NCBI GenBank assembly: GCA_022564545.1
Contig: JADFLG010000003.1
Location: forward strand, 1 to 64,000
Source of the DNA: Chloroflexota bacterium
Lineage (GTDB): Bacteria > Chloroflexota > Dehalococcoidia > Lucifugimonadales > Lucifugimonadaceae
Reading direction: 5' to 3'
DNA: 64,000 nt
Part shown: one piece after another, positions 1-10,425 of the stretch
How the letters are laid out: every line of letters begins with the position of its first letter
Position numbering within the stretch: the first letter of the stretch is position 1
Position numbers and translations under genes: made by a program
Notes under the pieces: model-generated
What the model saw: only the letters and a program-made list of their open reading frames with translations
The model's database searches: none
What the model was told of the DNA's origin: nothing

Positions 1-48
1 CGAACCTGGCAACAGAAAACCACCTGGCTTCGCGCCCGCCACCCAACA

Positions 49-76
49 AAAAAACCCTTCTCTAACGAGAAGGGCC
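49..76. terminator. Intrinsic terminator hairpin downstream of rpmB
   Basis: AAAAAAACCCTTCTCTAACGAGAAGGG: A/T tract plus CCCTTCTC/GAGAAGGG stem. Confidence 0.7.
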
Positions 77-132
77 ATTTCACTTAGTAGCAGATTTTTG
101 CCTGAACAGCGTTTACAACACCCTGCCGCCCC

Positions 133-357
133 CTACACCGAATGCAGCGAAATGCCCTTCTTGTCGAGCGTGCGCATCTCTCGGGCCGTCAGCTTCACCC
201 GGTAGCGCTGACCGTCGATCACGACCCACTTGTTCTGCAGGTTCGGCTTGAAAATCTTGCGGGTTGCATTCAGCGCGTGCGACCGGTTGTGACCGAACAA
301 CGGCTTGGGTCGGGGTCCGAGACCCAGTTTCGCCCTGATCTGGTCGGAGCTTGGCAT
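133..357 (-). CDS. rpmB: 50S ribosomal protein bL28
   Basis: GHNRSHALNATRKIFKPNLQ...RVKLTAREMRTLDKKG matches the bL28 pattern; sits divergent to a DAK2-domain gene, a common bacterial arrangement. Confidence 0.85.
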   Translation of the reverse strand: MPSSDQIRAKLGLGPRPKPLFGHNRSHALNATRKIFKPNLQNKWVVIDGQRYRVKLTAREMRTLDKKGISLHSV

Positions 358-542
358 AACGGTTAAACTCTCGAAATAAGTTCCTGGTGTGGGGGATATC
401 TCTGCCGAACGGTCGAATCACGAACACAGTTCAGTACCGCTCGTTTGAGACCCTAACGATATACGTTAACATGCATATGGAACTGGAACAACAGAACCTT
501 GCCCGGTGAAATGCGAGTCTGGTTGGTCAATCTGAGCTGCAA

Positions 543-2255
543 TTGCTCCGAGATCGCAAAGGAGTAGACCTGGTGCAAAACTCTATGGTCGAGAGCGACA
601 GGACCGGTTCGAAGGTGCTCGTCGAGATGATCCGCGCCACCGCCAGTGCGGTCGAGGCCAACCGGGACACCATTAACGCCCTGAATGTGTTTCCAGTTCC
701 GGACGGTGATACTGGCACCAACATGATGCTCACCCTGCGGTCCGTGGTGGACGATATTGGTGACGACTCGTCAGGAACGATCGGCGATATCGCAAAGAAA
801 ATGGCACGCGCGGCGTTGCTGGGTGCACGCGGAAACTCGGGACTCATCCTCGCCCAATTCTTCAAAGGGCTCTCGGAATCGCTCGGAACATCCGACGGCG
901 AGCCGCTCCTGAGGGGAACGAGCTTCGCCAGGTCACTGCGAATCGCCGCAACGAACTCTTACAAGGCTATCCCCAACCCGGTCGAAGGCACCATGCTGAC
1001 GGTTTACCGCGAATGTGCCGACGTAGCCGAAGCATCTGCAGCGCAAAACGGCTCATTCGAAAACGTGCTCGCGGCAGTAGCGGCAAGTTCACTCGAAACA
1101 GTGCGTCGCACACCCCAGTTGCTGCCTGTGCTTGCGGAAGCGGAAGTGGTCGACTCCGGCGGGTTTGGATTTGCAGTGATGCTCGACGGTGCCCTGCGGT
1201 CGCTGCATGGCAATGAACCGGCTGGGCGGGTGGTCGAAGTCCCCATGCCGGGCGGAACGAAATTCTCTGGCACGGTTAAGGCTGACTTCGTGGATGCGTC
1301 GGAGGAGATTGATTGGGGTTACTGCACCGTGTTTGCGATCCAGTCTGAATCCATCGATCTCGACAAACTTCGCGCCCACATGGACCAACTTGGTCGCTCA
1401 CCAATCGTCGATGGCACTGACGGAATCGCCAAGGTCCACGTGCATATGGAAGATCCCGGAAAGGCTCTCAGCGCCGGGCTCGGGTACGGACAAATCTCGA
1501 ATATCGAAATCGTCAACATGGACGAACAGACAGCTGGCTGGGCTGCCGCCCGTCGAAACAGTGCCGGTCGCAGACGCGTTCCGACGCTTGCCGCCCCCAA
1601 AATAGCGGTAGTGGCGGTTGCCGCTGGAGATGGTCTGACCGATCTGATCATCAGCGCCGGTCTCGGGGCGACATCGGTTGTGGAAGGCGGCGACACGATG
1701 AACCCATCTGTGGCCGACCTGCTGGCAGCGGTCAATGCGGCGCCCTCGAACAAGGTGATCTTGTTGCCGAACAATAAGAACGTTGTTGCAGCTGCACAGC
1801 AGGTACCTGACCTGACCGGTAAGGATGTGCGAGTCGTTCCAACCCGCTCAGTTCAAACAGGGGTAGCAGCCCTCCTGGCGTTCAGCATGGATCTTTCTCT
1901 GGACGAGAACGCAGAAGCGATGAACGACGTCGCCGGTGAAGTTGGTGAAGGCCGTGTTTGCCGGGCATCCAGGGACGTCACTATTTACGGCCGCGAGATC
2001 AAAGCAGGGATGGCGTTCGCAACCTTTGATGACGTGATAGTGACGGTGGGTCGTGATCCGCTGTTCGTGCTTGTCAAACTAATCGAGGAATGCTCGGACG
2101 GCGCGGAAATTGTCACCGTATACACAGGGGAATCTCTCAGTCCAGAGCAGGTTAAGACGACTACCGAAACCCTCGAAGACAAGTTCGCTGACATCGAGAT
2201 CGAGGTCGTACACGGCGGACAGCCGCACTACGACTACCTGATTGCAGTAGAGTAG
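543..2255 (+). CDS. fakA: DAK2/DhaL-domain protein, fatty acid kinase FakA-like (YloV); true start probably 573-585
   Basis: NVFPVPDGDTGTNMMLTL and GARGNSGLILAQFFKG motifs; followed by a DegV family gene. Confidence 0.88.
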   Translation: MLRDRKGVDLVQNSMVESDRTGSKVLVEMIRATASAVEANRDTINALNVFPVPDGDTGTNMMLTLRSVVDDIGDDSSGTIGDIAKKMARAALLGARGNSGLILAQFFKGLSESLGTSDGEPLLRGTSFARSLRIAATNSYKAIPNPVEGTMLTVYRECADVAEASAAQNGSFENVLAAVAASSLETVRRTPQLLPVLAEAEVVDSGGFGFAVMLDGALRSLHGNEPAGRVVEVPMPGGTKFSGTVKADFVDASEEIDWGYCTVFAIQSESIDLDKLRAHMDQLGRSPIVDGTDGIAKVHVHMEDPGKALSAGLGYGQISNIEIVNMDEQTAGWAAARRNSAGRRRVPTLAAPKIAVVAVAAGDGLTDLIISAGLGATSVVEGGDTMNPSVADLLAAVNAAPSNKVILLPNNKNVVAAAQQVPDLTGKDVRVVPTRSVQTGVAALLAFSMDLSLDENAEAMNDVAGEVGEGRVCRASRDVTIYGREIKAGMAFATFDDVIVTVGRDPLFVLVKLIEECSDGAEIVTVYTGESLSPEQVKTTTETLEDKFADIEIEVVHGGQPHYDYLIAVE

Positions 2256-2342
2256 CCTGAACCTCGTTATCGGTCGTATTCAGCTTTCAATCGCGAATAT
2301 GTGGCAGCTATCGGCCAACCTGTGTAGTCCCGGAGCGTAAGA

Positions 2343-3191
2343 ATGAGCATCGCAGTAGTTACCGACAGCACTTCCGACCTGCCCGCAGATCTCGTTGAAA
2401 AGCACGGTATTTCGGTAATACCGCTGAATGTGCACATCGAAGATGAAACGTTCCTCGACGGTGTGACGATCTCGTCCGACGAGATGTACAGGCGTCTGCC
2501 TGATGCAAAAGTGATCCCGACAACTTCGGCGCCGTCGGTCGGGGCATTTGTTGAACTCTACGAGAAGCTCGCGAAGACGCACGATGAAATCATTTCAGTG
2601 CATATCTCGTCGAAGCTGAGCCTGACACATAACTCTGCTGTGAACGCGGTCGCCGAAATGAGTTCGACCACTACCCCGATCGCAGTCGTTGACACTCAGC
2701 AGGCTTCGATGGCCCTTGGCTGGACGGCGGTCCGTGTCGCTGAAGCAATATCCGACGGGGCGTCGCTGGACGATTCGGTCGCCCTTGCAAAGAAGCTGAG
2801 TGAACGGGCAGTTTTCATCGGGATGGTCGACACGCTCAAATACCTTGTTCGCGGTGGGCGAATAGGGAAGGCGCAGGGCTTCGTGGGCTCGCTGCTCCGG
2901 GTGAAGCCCATCCTCACGATCCGGGAAGGTGAAGCGCACCCCCTGGAGCGGGCACGAAATCGCAGCAAGGGAATCGCCAGGATCAAGTCGCTGGTGGCAG
3001 AGTACGCTCCGCTCGAAAAGCTGGCCGTGCTGTATACGACCGATGAGGACGATGCCCGTGAAATCGCAAACGATATCGCTGAGTTCGATCCGGACGGCAG
3101 CCCGGCCGTCGCGCAACTCGGTCCCGTCGTCGGCAATTATCTCGGCCCCGGCATGCTCGGGCTTGGGCTAATCAGGGCTGAACCGAGCTGA
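2343..3191 (+). CDS. DegV family fatty-acid-binding protein (FakB-like)
   Basis: VTDSTSDLPADLVEKHGISVIPLNV, TSAPSVGAF, RGGRIGKAQGFVGSLLRVKPIL. Confidence 0.9.
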   Translation: MSIAVVTDSTSDLPADLVEKHGISVIPLNVHIEDETFLDGVTISSDEMYRRLPDAKVIPTTSAPSVGAFVELYEKLAKTHDEIISVHISSKLSLTHNSAVNAVAEMSSTTTPIAVVDTQQASMALGWTAVRVAEAISDGASLDDSVALAKKLSERAVFIGMVDTLKYLVRGGRIGKAQGFVGSLLRVKPILTIREGEAHPLERARNRSKGIARIKSLVAEYAPLEKLAVLYTTDEDDAREIANDIAEFDPDGSPAVAQLGPVVGNYLGPGMLGLGLIRAEPS

Positions 3192-5776
3192 TGAACGGGC
3201 GCGGAAGTGATTCAGGGCGAAGTTCACCAGAGCCGGCGCCAAATCTGGGGACGGACCGGGCAAAAAATTCGCTCCGCAATATCCTCGAATTAGAGCGAAA
3301 ACTGGAATTCGCCGACCGCGCGGTAATGGGGGGTCTCGACCGGTTCATCGAACAGGCATCAAGTTCACTACCGTGGATCCGAGACATAGAACCTCTCCAC
3401 GGCACAAGCTATGCGGCATTGCAACCGGGGCAGCGGCACAGGTGGGCTTCGGCCGTCATGGGCAAGATAAGTGAAGCGCCGGTCCCGGCGGCACAAAGCG
3501 TGTCCTCGAGGCAGGGCCCAAATCTCACTCCGGCTCCGGCAAGGCCCAGTAAATCCAGGCCGACCTCGCGCAAAAAAACCCAACGCTCAACGCCGCGCAC
3601 CAGGTACGGCCTCGACACCCCGCTTGCCGAACTAAAATTCATCCACAAAGCGACGCGCGGAAAACTCTCACGGCTCGATGTCAAGAACCTCAGGGACATG
3701 CTGTGGCTATTCCCAAACCGGCACGTCGATTACTCGAAAGTCACCAGGATCGGCGAGGTCGAATACGGGGCGTCAACGACCGTTTCAGGTCGTGTAGTCC
3801 GCACTGAAAAAGTCAGGATAGGACCGCCCCCCGGCGCCGCGAAAATTCTTATCAACGACGGCACCGGGCTGCTCGAAGCGACGTTCTTCAGGCAGGCGTA
3901 CCTGGCAGACCGGTTCAAGCGCGGCAGCCTGGTTGCGTTCAGCGGCGAGATTGGCGCGTTTCAGAATCGGGCGCAGATGCAGAACCCCGAATACGATGAA
4001 CTGCCCGATTCGCCTGCACCAGGGCTTGGGTCTTCGGACGACGAGTTGCAGTTGACCCACGCGGGAAATATGCTCCCGGTCTATCCGTCGACCGACGGCC
4101 TGGTGCAACGGTCGATCAGAACCGCCACACGCAAGTCGCTGGACACGGGACTGCCGTTGATCGTCGAGTACCTGCATGACGACCTGAAGCAGCGGCATTC
4201 ATTCCCTGGATTGCGCCCGGCCGTCGAGTCGATGCACTACCCCGATTCGCCCGAAGAACAGCGTCAGGCACGCCGGCGGCTGGCATTCGATGAACTGTTC
4301 ATGTACCAGCTCGCCGCGCTCAAAAAGAAGTCGGAGTGGCGCAACAGGCGAGACGGAATCGTGATTGCCAGAGAAACCGTAGAAAACGGGAGGACCGTGG
4401 TTGAGTCGTTCCTTGACTCACTCGATTTCGAACTCACCACCGATCAACAGGAGTCCCTGGACGTTTTTCTTGGGGACATGGCGAGCGGCGTGCCGATGGG
4501 TCGGCTCCTGCAGGGCGAAGTCGGAAGCGGCAAGACCGTCGTTGCACTGTCTGCCCTGCTGGCGGCAAACACTGCCGGATACCAGGGTGCGCTGATGGCG
4601 CCAACCGAGGTCCTGGCCGAACAGCATTTCTTAAGTATTTCGAACCAGTTGCACGCTGAACCCCTCCCGGGTGAACCACGCGACGCCGTACGCCACGCGA
4701 GCCTGCCCGGCAAGGGAAACCGCCGAATCACGATGGTGCTGCTTATCGGCAGTTTGCAGCGGTCGATCAAATCGAGAATTCAGCAAATGATCGCCGATGG
4801 AGAAGCCGATCTCATCATCGGCACGCACGCCCTGCTGCAAGAGCAGGTGTCGATTCCACGGCTTGGGCTTGCGGTGGTCGACGAACAGCACAGGTTCGGT
4901 GTTGAACAACGGGGGGCGCTCACCCAGCGCACGCCCAGGCCGCACCTGCTCGCCATGTCGGCGACCCCGATTCCACGGACCCTGGCGCTGACTGTCTACG
5001 GCGACCTGGACATCACCACGCTGAAAATCCTGCCGGTGGGCCGCAAGCCGATCACCACGACGCTGGCGAACAGTAAGGCCAGGAAAATTCAGGCCTACCA
5101 GCTGATCAAACAGCAGGTCGCTCTGGGCAGACAGGCGTTCGTTGTCTGCCCGCTGATAGAACCGTCCGAATCCATCGAAGCTGCCTCTGCAGTTCAGGAG
5201 TATGAACGTCTTTCGACCGATACATTCAAGGACCTCCGGGTCGGGTTGCTGCACGGGCGTATGAAGCTGCCCGAAAAACAGGACGTGATGGACCGTGTTC
5301 GGAGCGGGCAGATCGACGTGCTGGTCGCGACGCCGGTCATCGAAGTCGGTGTGGACATTCCCAACGCGACCGTAATGATGATCATGAGCGCCAACCGCTT
5401 CGGCCTCGCCCAGCTTCACCAGCTACGGGGGCGTGTCGGTCGTGGCGAAAGCGAGAGCTACTGCATCCTGGTGACGTCTTCTCACGGCGAAACGGCAGGC
5501 GAGAGGATCAGTGCTGTTCTGGAAAATTCCGATGGCTTCGAACTTGCAGAAGAAGACCTGCGTATACGCGGTCCCGGCGATTATCTGGGTACGCGCCAGA
5601 GCGGATGGGATGTGCTCAAAGTTGCGACTATTGACGATGTAGACCTGCTGCAGCTTGCACGCAGGGAAGCCTCAGACTTGATGGCCGATGGAACGCTCGA
5701 TTCGTTGGACGCATATCCAAAACTGGCTTCCGAGCTGGAACGAGTTACATCGGAACAGATCACAGAATTTTCCTGA
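3191..5776 (+). CDS. recG: ATP-dependent DNA helicase RecG
   Basis: LLQGEVGSGKTVVALSALL, VVDEQHRFGVEQRGAL, SATPIPRTLALTVYGDLD, LHQLRGRVGRGESESYCIL; overlaps degV stop. Confidence 0.95.
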   Translation: MNGRGSDSGRSSPEPAPNLGTDRAKNSLRNILELERKLEFADRAVMGGLDRFIEQASSSLPWIRDIEPLHGTSYAALQPGQRHRWASAVMGKISEAPVPAAQSVSSRQGPNLTPAPARPSKSRPTSRKKTQRSTPRTRYGLDTPLAELKFIHKATRGKLSRLDVKNLRDMLWLFPNRHVDYSKVTRIGEVEYGASTTVSGRVVRTEKVRIGPPPGAAKILINDGTGLLEATFFRQAYLADRFKRGSLVAFSGEIGAFQNRAQMQNPEYDELPDSPAPGLGSSDDELQLTHAGNMLPVYPSTDGLVQRSIRTATRKSLDTGLPLIVEYLHDDLKQRHSFPGLRPAVESMHYPDSPEEQRQARRRLAFDELFMYQLAALKKKSEWRNRRDGIVIARETVENGRTVVESFLDSLDFELTTDQQESLDVFLGDMASGVPMGRLLQGEVGSGKTVVALSALLAANTAGYQGALMAPTEVLAEQHFLSISNQLHAEPLPGEPRDAVRHASLPGKGNRRITMVLLIGSLQRSIKSRIQQMIADGEADLIIGTHALLQEQVSIPRLGLAVVDEQHRFGVEQRGALTQRTPRPHLLAMSATPIPRTLALTVYGDLDITTLKILPVGRKPITTTLANSKARKIQAYQLIKQQVALGRQAFVVCPLIEPSESIEAASAVQEYERLSTDTFKDLRVGLLHGRMKLPEKQDVMDRVRSGQIDVLVATPVIEVGVDIPNATVMMIMSANRFGLAQLHQLRGRVGRGESESYCILVTSSHGETAGERISAVLENSDGFELAEEDLRIRGPGDYLGTRQSGWDVLKVATIDDVDLLQLARREASDLMADGTLDSLDAYPKLASELERVTSEQITEFS

Positions 5777-5842
5777 ACAGCAGACATGTGCCCGGTTCTA
5801 AATCATCCGCAGAGTCGTGCGCAGAATCATTCGAACAAAGAA

Positions 5843-6604
5843 ATGAGTCCATCCAAAATCCTTGTCACTGGAATGAACGGCCTGATCGGAGGCCTTGCAG
5901 GGAGAAAATTTGCTGAGTCGCACGAAGTTACGGCGCTCGGCAGGAGCGAGGTCGAGGGATTTCCGACGACAGTCACAGACATCGGCGACGGCATCGATGG
6001 CATCCTGCCCGCACTCGATAATATCGACATCGTGGTGCACATGGCCGCCTCACGCGGGAACGTTTCTGCGGAAACCCACATCAAGGCAAATATTACCGGC
6101 GTTTACAACCTGTTCGAGGCCTGCCGGCGATCTGGCGTGAAGCGGATAGTTGCTGCCAGTAGCGGAGCGGTCGTTGCTGGGTATGAGCAAGACGAGCCGT
6201 TCAAGTCGATCGTCCACGACCCCGACTTTGTGATGCCAACACCACGACCGATGATCACGGTCGACGCACCAGTTCGACTGCGCGGCTTCTATACCGTTTC
6301 CAAAATGTTCACCGAGAACCTGGGGCAAATGTACTCGGAGCAGTACGACATGTCGGTAATCTGTATAAGGATGGGTAAGGTCGAGATCGATGACGTTCCG
6401 CTGAACGCGCGCAACGCGTCGGTCTGGTGCAGTCATCGTGACATCGTCCAGATGATCGACAGGGCAGTGCATGCTCCGGAAAATTTGAAATACGCCGTCG
6501 TGTTTGCGTGTTCGGACAACCCGACGAGGTACCGCGACATCGATCACGCGAAAAAAGTGCTGGGATTCGTGCCGCAGGACAGTGCGGCCGATCATGGCTA
6601 CTAG
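5843..6604 (+). CDS. NAD-dependent epimerase/dehydratase family protein (listed ORF 5786-6604; likely start [10 protein letters not shown])
   Basis: [15 protein letters not shown] Rossmann motif, [11 protein letters not shown] YxxxK motif. Confidence 0.8.
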   Translation: MSPSKILVTGMNGLIGGLAGRKFAESHEVTALGRSEVEGFPTTVTDIGDGIDGILPALDNIDIVVHMAASRGNVSAETHIKANITGVYNLFEACRRSGVKRIVAASSGAVVAGYEQDEPFKSIVHDPDFVMPTPRPMITVDAPVRLRGFYTVSKMFTENLGQMYSEQYDMSVICIRMGKVEIDDVPLNARNASVWCSHRDIVQMIDRAVHAPENLKYAVVFACSDNPTRYRDIDHAKKVLGFVPQDSAADHGY

Positions 6605-6612
6605 GAGTTCCG

Positions 6613-7383
6613 ATGGGTAGGAGCCTGAGAGATCGGGAAGACCTCCACGCAATGCACACCCCCGACCGGGTGAGTGAACGGTTGGAGGAAGGGTCTGCTC
6701 AGAGCTATCTCAAAGACCTCGTGTATGGCGGAATCGACGGCACGATAACCACGTTCGCCGTAGTTTCTGGCGTCGTTGGTGCCAACCTCGATACCGGCAT
6801 TGTCGTAATACTCGGCCTCGCCAACCTGCTGGCCGATGGTTTTTCGATGGGCGTCAGCAACTTCCTGGGCACACGCGCCGAGCGGCAATTTCTGAACAAA
6901 GTGAGGATCGAGGAACAGGAGGAGATCCGACTGATCCCCGAAGGCGAACGGGAAGAAATCAGGCAGATCTACTGGCGCAAGGGCTTTGAAGGCGAGCTGC
7001 TTGAACAGGTCGTCGAGGTGATCACGTCAGACGAAAAAGTCTGGGTTGACACGATGCTGCAGGTAGAGCACGGCCTGCTGCTCAAAGGACCGGAACCAGC
7101 TCGTGCTGCATGGTTCACATTTGTTGCGTTCCTTGCCGCAGGATCAGTCCCGATATTGCCTTTCATCATCAATCTGGTCGTTGACGACGGAATACCGGCT
7201 CCATTCTTATGGAGCTCTATAGCGACCGCCGGGACGTTCGTTGCTATCGGAATTTTCAAGGCCCGAGTGGTTGGCACCAGCAGGGCCATGGCAGCAATTG
7301 AGACAGTTGCCGTCGGTGGCGCTGCGGCAGTGCTTGCGTATGGAGTCGGGTGGTTGCTCAGGGGTATTGCCGACGGCCTTTAA
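6613..7383 (+). CDS. VIT1/CCC1 family iron/manganese transporter-like membrane protein (listed ORF starts 6508)
   Basis: [26 protein letters not shown] and [18 protein letters not shown] are VIT1/CCC1 signatures. Confidence 0.85.
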   Translation: MGRSLRDREDLHAMHTPDRVSERLEEGSAQSYLKDLVYGGIDGTITTFAVVSGVVGANLDTGIVVILGLANLLADGFSMGVSNFLGTRAERQFLNKVRIEEQEEIRLIPEGEREEIRQIYWRKGFEGELLEQVVEVITSDEKVWVDTMLQVEHGLLLKGPEPARAAWFTFVAFLAAGSVPILPFIINLVVDDGIPAPFLWSSIATAGTFVAIGIFKARVVGTSRAMAAIETVAVGGAAAVLAYGVGWLLRGIADGL

Positions 7384-7454
7384 GTCGCGCTCAAGTCGCG
7401 ATTGACTGAACCGGTCCAGCAACATAGCCTTCGACTTACTGAACAAAGCGTCCC

Positions 7455-7670
7455 CGGTGTCCGGCGAAAGGCTGCTTTGAGGCTTCGAGCCGGGTGAAAA
7501 GGGAAAGCGGTGGAAATCCGCTGCGGTAGCGCCACTGTTACCGGTTCTGGTGTGTACGAACCCGTTGGCTTCAAAAGCCGGGCCGAAACCCGGTAGCTGG
7601 AAACGAACACACCAATGGCAGATTACTGTCGACCGGAAGCCAGGAGACCTGCCAGGGACGTTTGGGCACG
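7455..7670 (+). promoter_or_regulatory. Cobalamin (AdoCbl) riboswitch upstream of cobO
   Basis: GGTGAAAAGGGAAAGCGGTGGAAATCCGCTGCGGTAGCGCCACTGT core and B12-box GAAGCCAGGAGACCTGCC. Confidence 0.9.
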
Positions 7671-7828
7671 ATCGCTCCTCGCGCAAAAGGGGTTGCTCAA
7701 AGGCCGAATTGCGACTGTGTCGCGTTCGCCACTGGCTTCCCTGTTTCGCAAAGGACCGGGGATTTTTGTGTCCTGGTGATTTTCTGAGAATTTTCTAAGA
7801 CTAAAGGCGTGAACGCCGGAACAACACA

Positions 7829-8401
7829 ATGCCAAAGACCGCACCGACCAAATTCACTCCGCCGCCCAACCTGAAGAAGGTCCGCAAGGGGCTGGTTATC
7901 GTCAACACGGGCAATGGCAAGGGCAAAAGCACTGCCGCTTTCGGGATGATGCTGCGTGCCTGGGGCCGTGGGATGAACACCATGGCGGTGCAGTTCATCA
8001 AGAGTGAAAAATCCAGGTACGGCGAACAGATGGCGGCGGAGAAGCTCGACATCGAGATAATTTCTTCCGGCAGGGGCTTTACCTGGACGTCGAAGGACCT
8101 TTCAGAGGACGAGGCGATGGCGAAGCACGGGTGGGAGATCGCAAAGGAGAAAATCAACTCTGGCGATTACCACCTGATACTCCTCGATGAGATTACCTAT
8201 CCGGTTTCGTATGGCTGGATCGATGTCAACGAGGTGGTCGAAGTGCTCCAGAACAAACCTGAAATGCTGCACGTAGTTCTCACTGGCCGGGACGCTGAGC
8301 CAGAGCTTATTGAGGTTGCCGATCTTGTAACCGAAATGAAGGAAATCAAACACCCCTATGCCGACCAGGGAATCCCGGCACAAAAGGGAGTCGAGTTTTA
8401 A
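7829..8401 (+). CDS. cobO: Cob(I)yrinic acid a,c-diamide adenosyltransferase
   Basis: GLVIVNTGNGKGKSTAAFGMMLRAWGRGM, LDEITYPVSYGWI, VLTGRDAEPELIEVADLVTEM; preceded by cobalamin riboswitch. Confidence 0.93.
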   Translation: MPKTAPTKFTPPPNLKKVRKGLVIVNTGNGKGKSTAAFGMMLRAWGRGMNTMAVQFIKSEKSRYGEQMAAEKLDIEIISSGRGFTWTSKDLSEDEAMAKHGWEIAKEKINSGDYHLILLDEITYPVSYGWIDVNEVVEVLQNKPEMLHVVLTGRDAEPELIEVADLVTEMKEIKHPYADQGIPAQKGVEF

Positions 8402-8649
8402 GGTGCCGACGGGTGCCAACGGCACATTTAAGCCGATAAGGGCGAGACTTATCTGAATCGTTGAGGTTAAGTTGGGGGTCGCGTGAAATCGGCACGCCAC
8501 CTTTACTCCTACAGGGAACCACCGATTTCCCGACCGCAGCGGAGGGACCCCTGAGCAGGGGACGCACTTGCTAACACCACTTTAAGTCGCCTCTGGCGTT
8601 TGCCGCGGGTAAGGTGCCATCATCACCAAAACCATCAAGGAATTCAAGC

Positions 8650-9420
8650 ATGGCAGATTCAAAAAAGGTCCTGGTCACGGGAATGAGCGGGCTGATCGGA
8701 GGGATCGTCGGGCGCCATCTCGCATCTCTCGGCCATGAAATACGGGCACTCAACCGCCAGCCAGTCGAGGGCTTCGACACGGTGCGGGCCGACATAACCG
8801 ACTACGACGCCATTCGACCCGCGTTCGACGGCATCGACACCGTCATTCACCTTGCCGCTTATCTCGGTAATGACGATAAGTCGCAGATCGACGTCAACAT
8901 CACCGGAACGTACAACTTGTTCGAAGCGGCCGGCGATGCCGGCGTGAAGCGCTTCGTTTTCGGGTCGTCTGGCGCAGTCCAGAGGGCGGCCGAACAGTAT
9001 GAACCGATCAAGTCGATGGTCGAGGCGAGAGTCGACGACATCCCGGACCCGCGACCGGTCGTTACTCATCTCGACCCGCCATGGCCCGACAACATGTACG
9101 GCGTTGTGAAAACGGCGGGCGAGGCGATGGCGCGCCTGTTTTCAGAGACATATGGTTCGGCGATAGTGGTCCGGATTGGGCGTGTTCGAGCCGAAGACCG
9201 GCCTGCGAACGCCAGGGAGGCGTCGGTCTACTTCAGCCACCGCGACGTTGAGCAGATGTTCGAGAAATGCGTCGCCGCCCCGGAAGACCTGAAGTGGGAC
9301 GTGTTTTACGGTGTATCCGACAACTTCACTCGATTCAGGGACATCTCGCACGCTAAAGAGGTGATCGGTTACGTGCCGCAGGACGGCATCAGGAGCTGGC
9401 CTCATGGTAATCAGGATTAA
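8650..9420 (+). CDS. NAD-dependent epimerase/dehydratase family protein (listed ORF starts 8614)
   Basis: VLVTGMSGLIGGIVGRHLA, YGVVKTAGEAMARL; paralogous to the 5843-6604 gene. Confidence 0.8.
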   Translation: MADSKKVLVTGMSGLIGGIVGRHLASLGHEIRALNRQPVEGFDTVRADITDYDAIRPAFDGIDTVIHLAAYLGNDDKSQIDVNITGTYNLFEAAGDAGVKRFVFGSSGAVQRAAEQYEPIKSMVEARVDDIPDPRPVVTHLDPPWPDNMYGVVKTAGEAMARLFSETYGSAIVVRIGRVRAEDRPANAREASVYFSHRDVEQMFEKCVAAPEDLKWDVFYGVSDNFTRFRDISHAKEVIGYVPQDGIRSWPHGNQD

Positions 9421-9439
9421 GCTAGAAAAGGAGCAACAT

Positions 9440-9961
9440 ATGAACTCCAGTGAACTGCTGGCCGATGCACTCGGGCGGATAAATGGGACGCTTCACAGGA
9501 CGATCGAACCGCTGGATCCCGAAGCCCTGTCGTTTCGGCCGGACGAGTATTCAAACTCGATCGCCTGGCTGGCCTGGCACCTCACCAGGGTCCACGACGA
9601 CCACGTTTCGGAAATAGCGGGCCGCGGGCAGGCGTGGGTTGAAGATGGGTGGGCTGAAAAGTTTGGGATGGATCCCGATCCTCACGCCCAGGGCACCGGT
9701 GACACGCCAGACGATGTCGCGGCTATTCGAGCCGATGGGGACCTGCTGCTCGGTTACGCCGACGCGGTGCTGGCACGTACGAACGAATACCTGGAAAACG
9801 TCACCGATGAGGAGTTGGACCGGATCATCGACACGAGCTACGACCCGCCTGTGAGCGTGGGCGTGCGGCTGGTTTCGGTCATCAGCGACAACACACAGCA
9901 CGCCGGGCAGGCAGCATATGTGCGCGGGCTATCAGAGGGCCGCCACTGGATGGGTGTTTGA
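9440..9961 (+). CDS. DinB-like / maleylpyruvate isomerase-type domain protein (listed ORF starts 9404)
   Basis: SIAWLAWHLTRVHDDHVSEIAG and DNTQHAGQAAYVRGL resemble DinB/DUF664 metal-binding histidine pattern. Confidence 0.7.
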   Translation: MNSSELLADALGRINGTLHRTIEPLDPEALSFRPDEYSNSIAWLAWHLTRVHDDHVSEIAGRGQAWVEDGWAEKFGMDPDPHAQGTGDTPDDVAAIRADGDLLLGYADAVLARTNEYLENVTDEELDRIIDTSYDPPVSVGVRLVSVISDNTQHAGQAAYVRGLSEGRHWMGV

Positions 9962-10071
9962 GGTGGCGCGCTGGCTCTGATCCAATCTCGTGCCCGATTT
10001 CAGGCGAACGTCTTTGAGGGGAGCGGTACGATGCTCAACGTTAGTTTCCAGATTGCACACGAGATACACCA

Positions 10072-10425
10072 ATGATCTTGTTCAAAGAAAAACACGTTGC
10101 CCCGATTTTGAACGGCGAAAAGACGCAAACACGCCGATTATGGCCTCACGGGTGCCGAGTGAAGCTGAACAGTATCCACATCGCCAAAACGGCCATGATG
10201 GATCCGATGTCCGCGTTCGCCAGAATACAGATATCAGATGTGTTCCAAGAATCGCTGTTGGACATCACAATCGATGACGCGACCGCTGAAGGGTATCCCA
10301 CCATTCAAAGTTACCTGGATACGTTCGCAACGATCAATCGACTCGGTCAAATACCCACGCGCGAGATAAGAAAAATTAGGGTTTGGGTTGTCAAGTTCGA
10401 AGTCGTGGAGTGTATGCGTTTCTAG
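10072..10425 (+). CDS. ASCH-like domain protein
   Basis: MILFKEKHVAPILNGEKTQTRRLW resembles the ASCH-domain N-terminus (F...H...I..G.KTQTRR.W). Confidence 0.65.
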   Translation: MILFKEKHVAPILNGEKTQTRRLWPHGCRVKLNSIHIAKTAMMDPMSAFARIQISDVFQESLLDITIDDATAEGYPTIQSYLDTFATINRLGQIPTREIRKIRVWVVKFEVVECMRF